Part shown: piece after piece, positions 45,880-55,461 of the stretch
Position numbering within the stretch: the stretch's first letter is position 1
How the letters are laid out: each line of letters begins with the position of its first letter
Assembly: GCF_009766085.1 (NCBI RefSeq)
Contig: NZ_LMUF01000038.1
Span: 173,867 to 237,866, forward strand
DNA from: Burkholderia sp. S171
GTDB taxonomy: Bacteria > Pseudomonadota > Gammaproteobacteria > Burkholderiales > Burkholderiaceae
DNA: 64,000 bases
Direction: 5' to 3'
Position numbers and translations under genes: made by a program
The notes under the pieces: model-generated
Told to the model about the DNA's origin: nothing
What the model saw: only the letters and a program-made list of their open reading frames with translations
Databases searched by the model: none

Positions 45880-47181
45880 ATGCTCACGCTCACCGTCACC
45901 GCCTGCTGCGGGCAGCCGCTCGCCGAACCGCTTAGCGCCTCGTTCGATGACGAAGGTGGCACCATCGGCCGTGCCGAGACCAGCCGGCTCGTGCTGGCCG
46001 ATCCCGAGCGGCTCGTATCGCGCGTGCATGCGCGCGTCGAGCGCCGCGGGGGCTGCTGGCAGCTCGCGCAGCACGGCGCAAATCCCGTGCTGGTGAACGG
46101 CCGCCCGGTCGCGGCCGGAGACGAGGTCGCGCTTGAGCACGGCGATGCCGTGCAGATAGGCGCTTACGACATCATGGTGCGCATCGACTCAGCGGCGCAG
46201 GCCTGCTCCGCGTCGTCTTGTGAGTCGTCTCATGCCCAGTTCGCCGACGCGGACAGCAGCTTCGACATACCCGGCCACACCGAGACGGATCCACTGCGCT
46301 TTTTCATGCCGGCACACGTGGCCCGGCGCGCAGCGAAGCCCGCTGCGTCACCACTCGCCGAACCGGTGTCCGCGCCCAACACACACCAGGGCGACAACCC
46401 GCTGGAGAGCCTCTTGCGCGCGACGCAGGACGTGCCGCCCCGCGCCCTGCCGGAAAGCGGGCTTGGCATCGAGAGCGCGTTCATCACGCCCGAGTTAACG
46501 ACGCCGCGCGCGAGCGTGGCCAAACCGGCACGCGACGAGGCGCCGGTTGCTCAGGTCAACGTGGACGCGGACGTGAACAGGGACGTGAGCGCGCTGTCGC
46601 TGCGCGCCGCTTTCGCACACGGCGCGGGCATCGATGACGCGGACCTTGCGGAATTCACCCCCGAGTTCGCCGAACGGCTCGGCGCGCTCCTGCGCGAAGC
46701 CTTGCAGGGCACGGTCGATCTGCTCATCGCGCGTCAGGCGGTCAAACAGATGCTGCACGCGCGACTCACCCTGATCGAGCCGCGCGACAACAATCCCCTC
46801 AAGCATGCAGCCAATGCCGATGCAGCGCTGCGCAGCGTGCTCGGCGTACCGCGGCGCGGCTATCTGGGCGGCAGCGCCGCCTTGCGCGATGCCTGCAACG
46901 ATTTGCGAGCGCATCAGTTTGGCTTTCTGGCGGGCTTGCGCGGCGCTATCGGCGGAATGTTCGAACGCTTCTCGCCGCAACGCATCGATGCGCTGCTGCC
47001 ACCGCCCTCGAATGCGCAGAACCTTCTGCCGGTCCTGCGCGACGCGCAACGGTGGCGCAGCTTCGCGGCGCTCTATGCGCGTCTCGTAGGTGAATCGGAA
47101 GAAGATTTTTTCACGCTGTTCGGTGCGGCATTTCGTTCGGCATACGAGGAATCCGCCGAGCAGCATAAACATCAAGATTAG
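45880..47181 (+). CDS. T6SS-associated FHA-domain protein (TagH-like)
   Basis: About 433 residues. The FHA domain occupies the first 100 residues (GTIGRAETSRLVLADPE; SRVHARVERR), with the conserved Gly-Arg and Ser-x-x-His phosphothreonine-binding residues. A Pro/Ala linker follows. The C-terminal helical domain (SAALRDACNDLRAHQFGF; GGMFERFSPQRIDALL) is that of T6SS FHA proteins. Such proteins read phosphorylation by the kinase PpkA, opposed by the phosphatase PppA encoded next. I favour the ATG at 45880, which starts the FHA domain directly; an ATG at 45793 overlapping the clpV stop is the alternative. Confidence 0.9.
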   Translation: MLTLTVTACCGQPLAEPLSASFDDEGGTIGRAETSRLVLADPERLVSRVHARVERRGGCWQLAQHGANPVLVNGRPVAAGDEVALEHGDAVQIGAYDIMVRIDSAAQACSASSCESSHAQFADADSSFDIPGHTETDPLRFFMPAHVARRAAKPAASPLAEPVSAPNTHQGDNPLESLLRATQDVPPRALPESGLGIESAFITPELTTPRASVAKPARDEAPVAQVNVDADVNRDVSALSLRAAFAHGAGIDDADLAEFTPEFAERLGALLREALQGTVDLLIARQAVKQMLHARLTLIEPRDNNPLKHAANADAALRSVLGVPRRGYLGGSAALRDACNDLRAHQFGFLAGLRGAIGGMFERFSPQRIDALLPPPSNAQNLLPVLRDAQRWRSFAALYARLVGESEEDFFTLFGAAFRSAYEESAEQHKHQD

Positions 47182-47190
47182 AGGAACCCG

Positions 47191-48015
47191 ATGCGTTTCG
47201 ATCTTGCCAGCATCACGGATCGCGGCGGACGCCGGAGCAACGAAGACCGGCTCGCGCTTATCCGGCACACACGGCTGCTGGCGGGCGTCGTCGCCGATGG
47301 CGCCGGCGGCCACGGCGGCGGAGACGTCGCGGCGCAACTCACCGTCGACACCGTTTGCGCGGTGCTCGGTCAATGCGCGATGCACACCGCCATCAGCACC
47401 GCGCAACTGGCCGATGCGCTATTCGCCGCGAATCGCGCCATCGTGCAGGCCCAGGCAGCCGGTGGCGTCCTAGCGCACATGCGCTCGACCGCCGCAGTCC
47501 TCGCCATTGATCCGCTCACCGCGAGCGCCGCCTGGGCGCATTGCGGCGACACGCGCATCTACTGTTTTCGCCAGGGGCGCACGGCGCTGCAGACCGTCGA
47601 TCACAGCATGGTGCAGAACCTGGTCGATGCGCGTCTGCTCGCCTCGCACGAAATGCGCGGCCATCCGATGCGCAGCCTCCTGCTCGCCGCGCTCGGCACG
47701 ACCGATGCGCTGGAAGTGGAGGCGGCGACCTCGCCCTTCGCGATCGCGGATGGCGACACGTTCCTCGTCTGCAGCGACGGGCTGTGGGAACACATAGACG
47801 AAGCCGAGATGATCGAGTCGATCGGCGAGGCCAACGACGCCAATGGCTGGCTTGCGGCGCTCGCCACGCGCGTGCGGCGTGTCGCGCCGCCGCAGGCAGA
47901 CAACCTCAGCGCGGTTGCCGTGTGGGCGGGCGCGCCGAGAGAGGTGACGATCCTGGCCTTGAAGCCGGACGACCCGGCCGCGGCCCAGACTCGCGGTGTG
48001 AGGATCACTTCATAA
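47191..48015 (+). CDS. pppA: T6SS-linked PP2C-type serine/threonine phosphatase (PppA-like)
   Basis: A 274-residue PP2C phosphatase. The metal-binding residues are visible in RRSNEDR (motif 1), VADGAGGHGGGD (motif 2), VCSDGLW (motif 8) and DNLSAVAV (motif 11). In threonine-phosphorylation-controlled T6SS, PppA dephosphorylates the FHA protein to silence firing. It follows the FHA gene with nine bases between. The partner kinase PpkA is not in the window and may lie beyond the right edge. Confidence 0.92.
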   Translation: MRFDLASITDRGGRRSNEDRLALIRHTRLLAGVVADGAGGHGGGDVAAQLTVDTVCAVLGQCAMHTAISTAQLADALFAANRAIVQAQAAGGVLAHMRSTAAVLAIDPLTASAAWAHCGDTRIYCFRQGRTALQTVDHSMVQNLVDARLLASHEMRGHPMRSLLLAALGTTDALEVEAATSPFAIADGDTFLVCSDGLWEHIDEAEMIESIGEANDANGWLAALATRVRRVAPPQADNLSAVAVWAGAPREVTILALKPDDPAAAQTRGVRITS

Positions 48016-48037
48016 ATCGCTTCATAGATCACGTGAT

Positions 48038-48065
48038 AAAAAAAGCCCCGCCGGCGTGGCGGGGC
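48038..48065 (-). terminator. Strong intrinsic terminator at the end of the leftward tssA-B-C run
   Basis: On the minus strand GCCCCGCC (58-65) pairs with GGCGGGGC (45-52 complement), an eight-base GC-rich stem with a five-base loop, followed by seven T (48038-48044). It lies 33 bp downstream of tssC and is correctly oriented for it; the rightward pppA has no T-tract after this stem. Confidence 0.88.
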
Positions 48066-48097
48066 CTGCGAAGCCGTGCGCTCGCGCACAGCCTTTC

Positions 48098-49600
48098 CTA
48101 GCCTTTCACTTCCGGCAAGCGTGATACGAGCCGCAGCGACACGCCCAGCTTTTCCAGTTGATAATGCGGCCGCAACCAGAACGTCGCGCGGTAATACCCC
48201 GGCTTGCCCTCCTCTTCCTGCACCTCGACCTTGGCGGCCGCCAGCGGCTTCTGCGACTTGGTGATGACCGTCGAATTGGCCGGATCGCCGTCGACGTAAT
48301 CGCTGATCCAGCCGTTCAGGAATTTCTCCATGTCCTCGCGTTCCTTGAACGAGCCGATCTGCTCGCGGCACAGATGCTTGAGGTAGTGCGCGAACCGGCT
48401 GCATGCGAACACGTAGGGAAGCCGCGCCGACAACTCGGCGTTCTCGTTGGCGAAGGAACGATTGTATTTGGCCGGCTTCTGCAAGGTCTGCCCGCCCATG
48501 AACACCGCTTCGTCGCTGTGCTTGCGATGGATCAGCGGCAGCAAGCCGTTGTTGGACAGTTCGAACTCGCGGCGCTCGGAAATGGCGATTTCCGTCGGGC
48601 ACTTCGAGTCCACGCCGCCATCGTCGGTCGGGAATGCGTGGAGCGGCAGGTTCGGCACGCTGCCACCGCTTTCAGCGCCGCGGATGCGCGTGCACCAGCC
48701 ATACAGCTTGAACGACCGGTTGATGTTCACCGCCATTGCATAGGCGGCATTGGCCCAGGCGTAGCGTTCGTGGTTGGTGCCGTCGACGTCTTCCTCGAAA
48801 TCGAACGCGCTCACCGGATCGGTATTCGCCCCGTAAGGCAGGCGCGCGAGAAAGCGCGGCATGGTGAGCGCGAGATAGCGCGAATCGTCGGAATCGCGCA
48901 ATGAGCGCCAGGGCGCGTAGTCGTCGGTCACGAAGATCTTGCTGACATCGCGCTTGTTGTCGAGTTCCTGCCACGAATCGAGACCGAGCAGCGACGGCGC
49001 CACGGCGGCCACGAACGGCGCATGCGCGGCCGCGGCCGTCTTGGCGATCTCGCCCAGCAGCTTGACGTCCTGCGGATGATGATCGAAGTAATAGTCGCCG
49101 ATGATCGCACCATACGGCTCGCCGCCCAGCACGCCGAACTCGTGCTCGTACACGCGCTTGAAGAACGGCGTCTGATCCCACCCCGCGCCCATGGCGCCGC
49201 GCAGCATGTCGCCCAGCTCCTGCTTCTTGATGTTCAGCACGCGGATCTTGAGCTTGGTGTCGGTCTCGGTGTTGCGCACGAGGTAGTCGAGTCCGCGCCA
49301 GGCGCCTTCCAGCCGTTGGAAATCCGGGTGATGCAGGATCAGGTTGACCTGCCGGGTCAGCTTCTCGTCGATTGCCGCGATCATCGCATCGATGGTGCGC
49401 AGCGTGTCGTCGGAGACAAGCGAATCCTCCTGCAGCGCCTGCTGCGCGAGTGTCTGAAGGGCGCTTTGCACGGCGCGTTCGGCCTCATCGGTGCGGGGCC
49501 GGAATTCCTTCTGCAGCATGTTGTAGAAGAGGTCGAATTTGGCGTCAGCCGCCTCGGGCGCGAGCGCCGCGGTCTCAAGATTGGTGATGGTGTCGGGCAT
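48098..49600 (-). CDS. tssC: T6SS contractile sheath large subunit TssC (VipB)
   Basis: A 500-residue TssC of the EvpB/VipB family. Recognisable segments are LILHHPDFQRLEGAWRGLDY (the conserved HHPxFQxLE), FGVLGGEPYGAIIGDYYFDH and RFAHYLKHLCREQIGSF. TssB and TssC assemble the sheath that drives the Hcp tube. It is the last gene before the terminator at 48038-48065 and follows tssB after 44 bases. Confidence 0.97.
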   Translation of the reverse strand: MPDTITNLETAALAPEAADAKFDLFYNMLQKEFRPRTDEAERAVQSALQTLAQQALQEDSLVSDDTLRTIDAMIAAIDEKLTRQVNLILHHPDFQRLEGAWRGLDYLVRNTETDTKLKIRVLNIKKQELGDMLRGAMGAGWDQTPFFKRVYEHEFGVLGGEPYGAIIGDYYFDHHPQDVKLLGEIAKTAAAAHAPFVAAVAPSLLGLDSWQELDNKRDVSKIFVTDDYAPWRSLRDSDDSRYLALTMPRFLARLPYGANTDPVSAFDFEEDVDGTNHERYAWANAAYAMAVNINRSFKLYGWCTRIRGAESGGSVPNLPLHAFPTDDGGVDSKCPTEIAISERREFELSNNGLLPLIHRKHSDEAVFMGGQTLQKPAKYNRSFANENAELSARLPYVFACSRFAHYLKHLCREQIGSFKEREDMEKFLNGWISDYVDGDPANSTVITKSQKPLAAAKVEVQEEEGKPGYYRATFWLRPHYQLEKLGVSLRLVSRLPEVKG

Positions 49601-49644
49601 GGCAAAGTCCTCGCTGGCGAGTCATGAAGATCGTTGAGGGTTGG

Positions 49645-50217
49645 TCATTGATCGTTGGGAGAAGCTGCGCCCGGATTCGCTGGGTCCGCGGCGTCGTCAT
49701 CGGATGCACCCGGCATGGCCGCGTCGTTCCGGCCGGCGGCCAGCAGCCTGAGATAATCTGGATTCCTCAACGCTTCGGTGAGCGCCTTCTCCGCCCCGCC
49801 CCTGCCGTCGAGCATCAGCTTGAGGCGGTCGAGTTGCATGCGGACCTTCAGGTACTCGTTCAGTTCGGGCACGTTGCGCGCGATCGCGCCCGGGCCGAAA
49901 TCATCCATCGACGTGAAGGTGAGCGCGACCTGCAGATTGTCCTCGTCGGTCAGGGTGTTCTTCACGGTGAAGGCGACGGACGGTTTCATGGCTGCCAGAC
50001 GTCCCGCGAAGGTGTCGATGTCGTATTCCAGGAAGTCACGATCGTTGACGGGCGGTACGGTGTCGGTCGTCTTGCCGCTCAGGTCGGACAGCACGGCCAT
50101 GACGAACGGAAGTTCCTTGCGTTTCTCCGCGCCGCCTTCCTCAACATCCATTTCGATCTGCACGCGCGGCTCGCGGTTGCGGCTGATCCATTTCTGTCCA
50201 CTATCCATGATTTGCAT
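49645..50217 (-). CDS. tssB: T6SS contractile sheath small subunit TssB (VipA)
   Basis: A 190-residue TssB. The opening DSGQKWISRNREPRVQIEMD and the pair LPFVMAVLSDLSG and DRDFLEYDIDTF are family signatures. The C-terminal tail is Ala- and Asp-rich. A second ATG three codons in is possible. It lies between tssA and tssC. Confidence 0.97.
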   Translation of the reverse strand: MQIMDSGQKWISRNREPRVQIEMDVEEGGAEKRKELPFVMAVLSDLSGKTTDTVPPVNDRDFLEYDIDTFAGRLAAMKPSVAFTVKNTLTDEDNLQVALTFTSMDDFGPGAIARNVPELNEYLKVRMQLDRLKLMLDGRGGAEKALTEALRNPDYLRLLAAGRNDAAMPGASDDDAADPANPGAASPNDQ

Positions 50218-50300
50218 CCTCCAAAAAGACGACAGTCAAGGGACTGTCGACAAGACGATTCACATCGCGCGTATTGAAAAAAACCTGGACTTCGGCGACA

Positions 50301-51437
50301 TCAATTGCGCTCGGCGCCGACACCGGCGATGGCGCGAACCTGTTGCAGCGCGTCCGGCACGAGTTCGCGCATCACGCCCAGAAAATCCATGCCGAGCAAC
50401 GCGCTCGCGCGACGGATCAAGAGCGGCGCGGGATGCGCCGGCTCGGACTGCTCCAGAAAGGCGCTCACCGCGTCGAGCCAGGCGATGGCGTCGGCGCGGG
50501 AATTGAGCTTGCCGGTGGCCGGATGCGCACCGCGTGGCGCGGCTGGCAAGGCTGGCGTGCGCTCGCGGTTGCTCCCGTTCGCCTCCGGTGGTGACATGGC
50601 GGCGCCGAGTGCTTCGGTTGCCGTGGCGGCGGCTTTTTCGGCCTGGCGCGCGAAGGCATTGCCGACGGCCTGCGCAAGCGCCTCGGCAGTCTGCGCGAGC
50701 TGCTCGAAGCGCGGCGCCGACGGCTCGACGCAGCGCTCGTGCAATGCGTCCTCCAGCGCGGACACCGCGCCGGGCAGGCGCAGCGCGACCTCCAATCCTG
50801 CACGCTGATCGCGCACGGCGGTGTCGAGCTGCTTGTGATACTGATTGAGCGCCGGGGCGGGCAGCTCGTCGCGCTCCGCCCGCTCGATTTCACGCACCGT
50901 CGGAACCGGGCTGCGCATTTGCACGAGCGGCAGGTCGCGCAGCGCGCGCAGGAAGGCGGGGCCGCGTAGCGTAGTCAGCACGTTGCAACGCCACGACGCG
51001 TCGAATTCGCCGGGCGCATTCGTGATCGCTTTCAGCTCGGGGTGCAGCGTGTCCCAGAAGCGCACCACCAGTTCGTGCAGCAGATGCAAGCCCGCTTCGC
51101 AGCCGGCGAGGCCGTTGAGCGCGACAGCCGCCTGAATGTAGATGAGCGCCACGCGCAGGTCTTTCGAGCGCATCAACAGGTTTTCAGCGCGAGCCTGAAT
51201 GTCGATCCAGTTCGGCGGCACCGCCGGCTTCACGTCGTTGCCGATGCTCTTCTCGGGGCTGCCTAAAACGTCGATTTCGAGCGCCAGGAACTCACGGTCA
51301 TTTTCGAGGTTCGGGCCGCCCGGCGCCGCGCCGGGCACGGGCTCGAGCATCGGCTCGAGCGTTTCGTACAGTAACGTGCCGGCGTGTCCGTTGATCGATT
51401 CGGATTCCTGCATGTCGATGCCTCGTGTGTAGGTCAT
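50301..51437 (-). CDS. tssA: T6SS assembly protein TssA
   Basis: About 378 residues with the ImpA-type N-terminal domain (GGPNLENDREFLALE; WIDIQARAENLLMRSKDLRVA), and the family pattern SWRCNVLTTLRGPAF. The C-terminus SREADAIAWLDAVS-like segment and LLIRRASALLGMDFLGVM are conserved in short TssA. TssA primes and caps sheath polymerisation. An in-frame ATG eight codons downstream (51413) is also possible. The preceding gene (the TpsA exoprotein) stops only ten bases upstream, so the two are probably on one transcript. Confidence 0.93.
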   Translation of the reverse strand: MTYTRGIDMQESESINGHAGTLLYETLEPMLEPVPGAAPGGPNLENDREFLALEIDVLGSPEKSIGNDVKPAVPPNWIDIQARAENLLMRSKDLRVALIYIQAAVALNGLAGCEAGLHLLHELVVRFWDTLHPELKAITNAPGEFDASWRCNVLTTLRGPAFLRALRDLPLVQMRSPVPTVREIERAERDELPAPALNQYHKQLDTAVRDQRAGLEVALRLPGAVSALEDALHERCVEPSAPRFEQLAQTAEALAQAVGNAFARQAEKAAATATEALGAAMSPPEANGSNRERTPALPAAPRGAHPATGKLNSRADAIAWLDAVSAFLEQSEPAHPAPLLIRRASALLGMDFLGVMRELVPDALQQVRAIAGVGAERN

Positions 51438-51447
51438 GGTGCCGTCC

Positions 51448-54400
51448 TCAGAAATCGCCGCAGCCGTGTGGCCGGTTGACGATGATGCAATTGTTCAGAT
51501 TGGGCTGCGAGCGCACGCGCCGCCATTCGACGGCGAGCGTATCGGGCGCGGTATCCGCGGGCAGGTTCGACGCCAGCGGCTGATTCGAGCCCATGCACAC
51601 CGACGTGCCGCCGCGCGACATCACGCCTGCGAGGTTGTTGTCGTAGAGGAACGAATGCTGTGCGTCAGTGAAGAAGGATTGCAGGCCGGTTTGGGTGAAT
51701 AAGGTTCCGGGGGCGTTTTGTTGGTTGGTGATGGGATCGCCATTCGGGTCTTGGGCCGTACTGGTGCCGCCGATAGGTCCGTTATTGCCGTTGCCCGAGC
51801 CGCCGTTGCCTGGGCCGCCGTTGCCTGAGCCGCCGTTGCCCGGGCCACCGTTACCCGGGCCACCGTTGCCCGGGCCACCGTTACCCGGGCCACCGTTGCC
51901 CGGGCCGCCGTTACCTGGGCCGCCGTTACCTGGGCCGCCGTTACCCGGGTCGCCGCCCTCACTCCCCGCGTACAGGAAATGATTAGCCTGCATATCCGGA
52001 TTACAAGCGCCATACACGCATCCATACACGTTCGGCGTCGTGCCGCCTGGCGACACCGCTCCGCGCGTTTCACCGGTCTGCGTGTCGGCCCAGATTCGCC
52101 AGGTCGCGCCGGACGACACGTTGCCCGCACCCGCATTGACGAAGTGGCCACCCGGCCCGTCCATCACAAGATCGAACGCACCGCCCGTTTTCAGGTTCAC
52201 GATCGTCGCGCCGCTCGCGCCCAGCCGGTCGCCAACGCCATGCAACTGCGCGGAACCACCGCCAAGCCCGATGTTTCCCGTCAGCGCCCGTGCGAACAGC
52301 GCACCGTTCACGGTCGAGTTCGACGCGTCGATCACATTCGCCGGCCCGTTCTGCGCCACGCTGCCATACGCCGAGCCCTTGAGCGCGCCGATATTGAACC
52401 CATGCGCATTCACGAACGTGACGCTGCCCGCGCCAGACATTGCCAGCGTGTTGACCGAATTCCCCGCGCTGGTCAGCGAAAACGCGCCCGGTCCGCTCAG
52501 CAGAAGCGCATTGGCGGTCACCGCGTCCGGCATCGTAACGGCGCCCGCCGAGGCAAGCGCGAGCATCTTGCCCGCCACGTTCACGGCGCCGTAAGCGAGG
52601 ATGCCCTGACTGCCCGCCCCCGTGTTCTCCAACGTGAGATTGGTGAGAAACGGGCTGGCCGTGTCAACCGTGATGCGCCCGGTGTGAGTCGCACTTCCCA
52701 CGATCAGCGTGTCTACGCCGGTCATCTGCGCGAGATCGGTGAGGGAAAGTCCGAAGCCGCCCGACGGCTCGCCGATCACGATTGACGTCGCGTTAGCGGC
52801 GGCAAGGGCAAAGTTCGCATCGACGCCGCCTGGCATCGCGACGAGATTGCCGGTGCTCGCGAAGCGGTTCTGCGTGCCGCTCGTCCCAAGGTCGAGCGCG
52901 CCGCCGTTCGTGCCGCCTTGCGCGCGCAGGATGACGTCGCCCTGCTGGCCGGCGCCGCCGATCGTCGACCCGCGCGCGACAATGCCCGCACCCGCGCCCG
53001 TCCCCTGCCCGGACAGCGCGACATAGGCTTGCGGTCCGCCCGAGGTGGACATCGACGCCTGGTTGAGCGAGACACCGTTGACGCTGCCGGTCTCTTTGAG
53101 AGGCAAGCCCAGCCCGCGCACGTCGATCGCGCCGCCCTGCGTGCTCACCGACACGTTCTGCAACGAGACGCCAGACTGAGACGAAAGTGCCGCGAGCTCG
53201 GCAATCTCCGCCACTGGCGGCGCATACACCTTGCTGCCGTACAGTGAGATCGAGCCGGAGCCGCTTGTCAGCTTGCTCGAGGAAACAAGCGTCGCGGACG
53301 GGTCATCGAGATTGGGTGGATACGACTCGATCGACAAGCCGCCACCTGTTGCGGTGAGGCCGATCGAGCCGCTGGAGGTGGTGATGCTGCTGTCGTTCAT
53401 GGCGATGCTGGTGCCGGTCATGGTGACCGCGCCGCTGGTCGCCAGCCCGTTCAGGACCCGCGTGTCGATGCTCACGCCGTTCATTCCGATGACCGGCGCC
53501 TGCACGCTGAAGTCCCCGCCGTTCGTGACGAAATTCGCGGCGTCGAGCGTCACGCTGTGGGACGGCGTGGCCGGATTGTGATAGTCCGTCTGCATCGATA
53601 CTCCGAGCGCGCCAGCATTGGGCGCGGCGCTCACCGAGGTCGCGCCTTCGTTCGATACTTCAATATTTCCATAGGATTGCAGCGCGAATTGCACGTTGCT
53701 CGGTGCGCCTTGCGCGCTCTTGAGGATCGAGGCATCGAGGTAGATCGTGCCGGCCGGCTGCGGCGCGACGGTGGTGTACTGCGGCGCGGCCGCCACCACG
53801 GCGCCGCCCGTATAGGAGCGCACCGTCACCGACGTGCCATTGCTGAGCGCGCGGTCGATCGCATCGGCGCTCACCTGGCCCTGCGCGGGAGGCGCTTCGT
53901 CCGCCACGATACGCACACCGCCGCTACCCGTTGCCACGAGCGGCGGATTCGCGACGATGTCGATGTCGACCCCCGCCGGATCGATCAGCCATTGCCCCGC
54001 GGCGCCATTGACCGCATGCGCGCTGACCTGCGCCTGGCTCACGTCGAGCGTGGGCGACGACGTTTCGACCGTGCCGCCGTTCCCGCCCAGCGCGCCACCC
54101 GAGGCCGAGAGCGTGCCGGCAATGGTCGCGGCCGCGCCATCCACGATCACCTCGCCGCCGGCACCCGCCGCCGGCGCTTCGGTGCCCGCCAGCACATATT
54201 TGCTGGCAGCGGCCGGCGCGGCGGCGTCGGCGCGCACCCGCGCGCCCGCATCGATCTGCACGCTGCCCGCGCGGGTCAGATCGACGGCCGTGCCCGATTG
54301 CAGCGCACTCTCGCCAATTCCACCGATTCGCACGCGCCCGCCGCCCGCGCCTTGCGCGGTGGCCGCCGTGCCGTTCGCATCGACGAGCGCGGTTGAACTC

Positions 54401-55386
54401 AGGTGCACCGTGCCGCCCGTGACATCGATGTTGCCGCCGCGCGCAGGTACGCCGTTGGCGCCGCCGCTGGCGTCCAGCGTGCCGGTGACCTGCACCATCC
54501 CCGAGCCGCCGTCCAGCACGATGCGCCCGCCGCGCGTCGCGACTGACCGCGCGCGCACGATGCCGTCCTGATTCAGCGCCGTCGAGATCAGGTCATCGGC
54601 GGTGCGCAGCGTCATCAGCGCCTGACCGCCGTCGGCCACGATCATGCCCTGGTTCTCGATAGCCGCGCGCAAGGCGTTGCCGTTGACAACGATCTTGGTG
54701 AGATCGTCGGCGGCGAAATCCAGCGTTACGTTACGCCCCGCCAAGAGCGCCGCCGTGCCCGCATTGGCGCTGACGACGCCGTCGGTGCCGTTGATGACGT
54801 TGCCGCCGATCAAGGCGACGGTGCGCGTCGCAGACGGCGTGTTCTGCGGCGTGGTGGCAATGAGATTGCCGTGATTCTCGACGGTGCCCGCAACCCCATC
54901 GCCGTTCATGTTGAACCCGAAGTTGTTGCTTGTGAGCGTCTTGCGGTCGAGCGGCAAGGTCGACAGCACCAGCGCGCCCGCCGTCATGGTCGCGCCGTTG
55001 AACACGGTGATGCCGGCCGGATTGATCACGAACACGCGCCCGTTCGCCGTCAGCGCGCCCGCGATCCGCGTGGGTGCGCTCGTGACCACCTGGCTGACCA
55101 GCGTCGAGTTCGTCGTTGGCTGCTTGACGACCACGCTTGCCTGCGAGCCGATATCGAAGCTCGTCCAGTTGCTGACCACTGTCGGCGCGCTCTGGTTGAT
55201 GGTGAGGGTGCGCGGGTCTTTGCCCGTCGTTACGCTGATGCCTGGATTGGTGCCGCATTGCACCGGCAGCGCGTTGGCCGCGGGCGCAGGCAGGGGCGCG
55301 GGCACCGGTGGCGCGGCTTGCGCCTGCGCCTGAAAGAGCATCCACGCGGCGACGGCCAGCGTGCTCAGGGCGAGCTGTGTCTTCAT
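51448..55386 (-). CDS. TpsA-type exoprotein (filamentous haemagglutinin-like, two-partner secretion)
   Basis: About 1312 residues. The ATG at 55386 gives a signal peptide (MKTQLALSTLAVAAWMLFQA, cleavage after QAQA); an ATG 15 codons upstream is less likely. The TPS domain (about 35-270) has the NPAGI motif (VFVINPAGITVFNGATMTAG) and NNFGFNMNGDG-type strands. The rest is beta-helix repeats with many GGVDGA-like turns. Near the C-terminus lies an 11-unit GGPGN repeat (51791-51955), then a short cysteine-containing tail. It has no classical adhesin-size or toxin domain. It lies directly between its predicted transporter TpsB and tssA, an unusual place for a TPS system. Confidence 0.88.
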   Translation of the reverse strand: MKTQLALSTLAVAAWMLFQAQAQAAPPVPAPLPAPAANALPVQCGTNPGISVTTGKDPRTLTINQSAPTVVSNWTSFDIGSQASVVVKQPTTNSTLVSQVVTSAPTRIAGALTANGRVFVINPAGITVFNGATMTAGALVLSTLPLDRKTLTSNNFGFNMNGDGVAGTVENHGNLIATTPQNTPSATRTVALIGGNVINGTDGVVSANAGTAALLAGRNVTLDFAADDLTKIVVNGNALRAAIENQGMIVADGGQALMTLRTADDLISTALNQDGIVRARSVATRGGRIVLDGGSGMVQVTGTLDASGGANGVPARGGNIDVTGGTVHLSSTALVDANGTAATAQGAGGGRVRIGGIGESALQSGTAVDLTRAGSVQIDAGARVRADAAAPAAASKYVLAGTEAPAAGAGGEVIVDGAAATIAGTLSASGGALGGNGGTVETSSPTLDVSQAQVSAHAVNGAAGQWLIDPAGVDIDIVANPPLVATGSGGVRIVADEAPPAQGQVSADAIDRALSNGTSVTVRSYTGGAVVAAAPQYTTVAPQPAGTIYLDASILKSAQGAPSNVQFALQSYGNIEVSNEGATSVSAAPNAGALGVSMQTDYHNPATPSHSVTLDAANFVTNGGDFSVQAPVIGMNGVSIDTRVLNGLATSGAVTMTGTSIAMNDSSITTSSGSIGLTATGGGLSIESYPPNLDDPSATLVSSSKLTSGSGSISLYGSKVYAPPVAEIAELAALSSQSGVSLQNVSVSTQGGAIDVRGLGLPLKETGSVNGVSLNQASMSTSGGPQAYVALSGQGTGAGAGIVARGSTIGGAGQQGDVILRAQGGTNGGALDLGTSGTQNRFASTGNLVAMPGGVDANFALAAANATSIVIGEPSGGFGLSLTDLAQMTGVDTLIVGSATHTGRITVDTASPFLTNLTLENTGAGSQGILAYGAVNVAGKMLALASAGAVTMPDAVTANALLLSGPGAFSLTSAGNSVNTLAMSGAGSVTFVNAHGFNIGALKGSAYGSVAQNGPANVIDASNSTVNGALFARALTGNIGLGGGSAQLHGVGDRLGASGATIVNLKTGGAFDLVMDGPGGHFVNAGAGNVSSGATWRIWADTQTGETRGAVSPGGTTPNVYGCVYGACNPDMQANHFLYAGSEGGDPGNGGPGNGGPGNGGPGNGGPGNGGPGNGGPGNGGPGNGGSGNGGPGNGGSGNGNNGPIGGTSTAQDPNGDPITNQQNAPGTLFTQTGLQSFFTDAQHSFLYDNNLAGVMSRGGTSVCMGSNQPLASNLPADTAPDTLAVEWRRVRSQPNLNNCIIVNRPHGCGDF
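51791..51955 (-). repeat. Eleven 15-bp tandem repeats encoding GGPGN units in the TpsA exoprotein
   Basis: Eleven consecutive 15-base units (type TTGCCCGGGCCACCG on the plus strand) encode GGPGN or GGSGN pentapeptides on the minus strand. The near-identical units suggest recent expansion; copy-number change in 15-base steps would keep the frame. Confidence 0.9.
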
Positions 55387-55461
55387 CGAAATCTCCCGCC
55401 GCGCGCGCGGCATGACATCGGTTGCGGCCACGGTCTGCGCGGTCCGCGCGGTCTCTTCTCT

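Noticed and set aside
51791-51955. Repeat tract considered as a non-coding regulatory repeat
   Set aside because: The 15-base period keeps the frame of the exoprotein and encodes GGPGN units.
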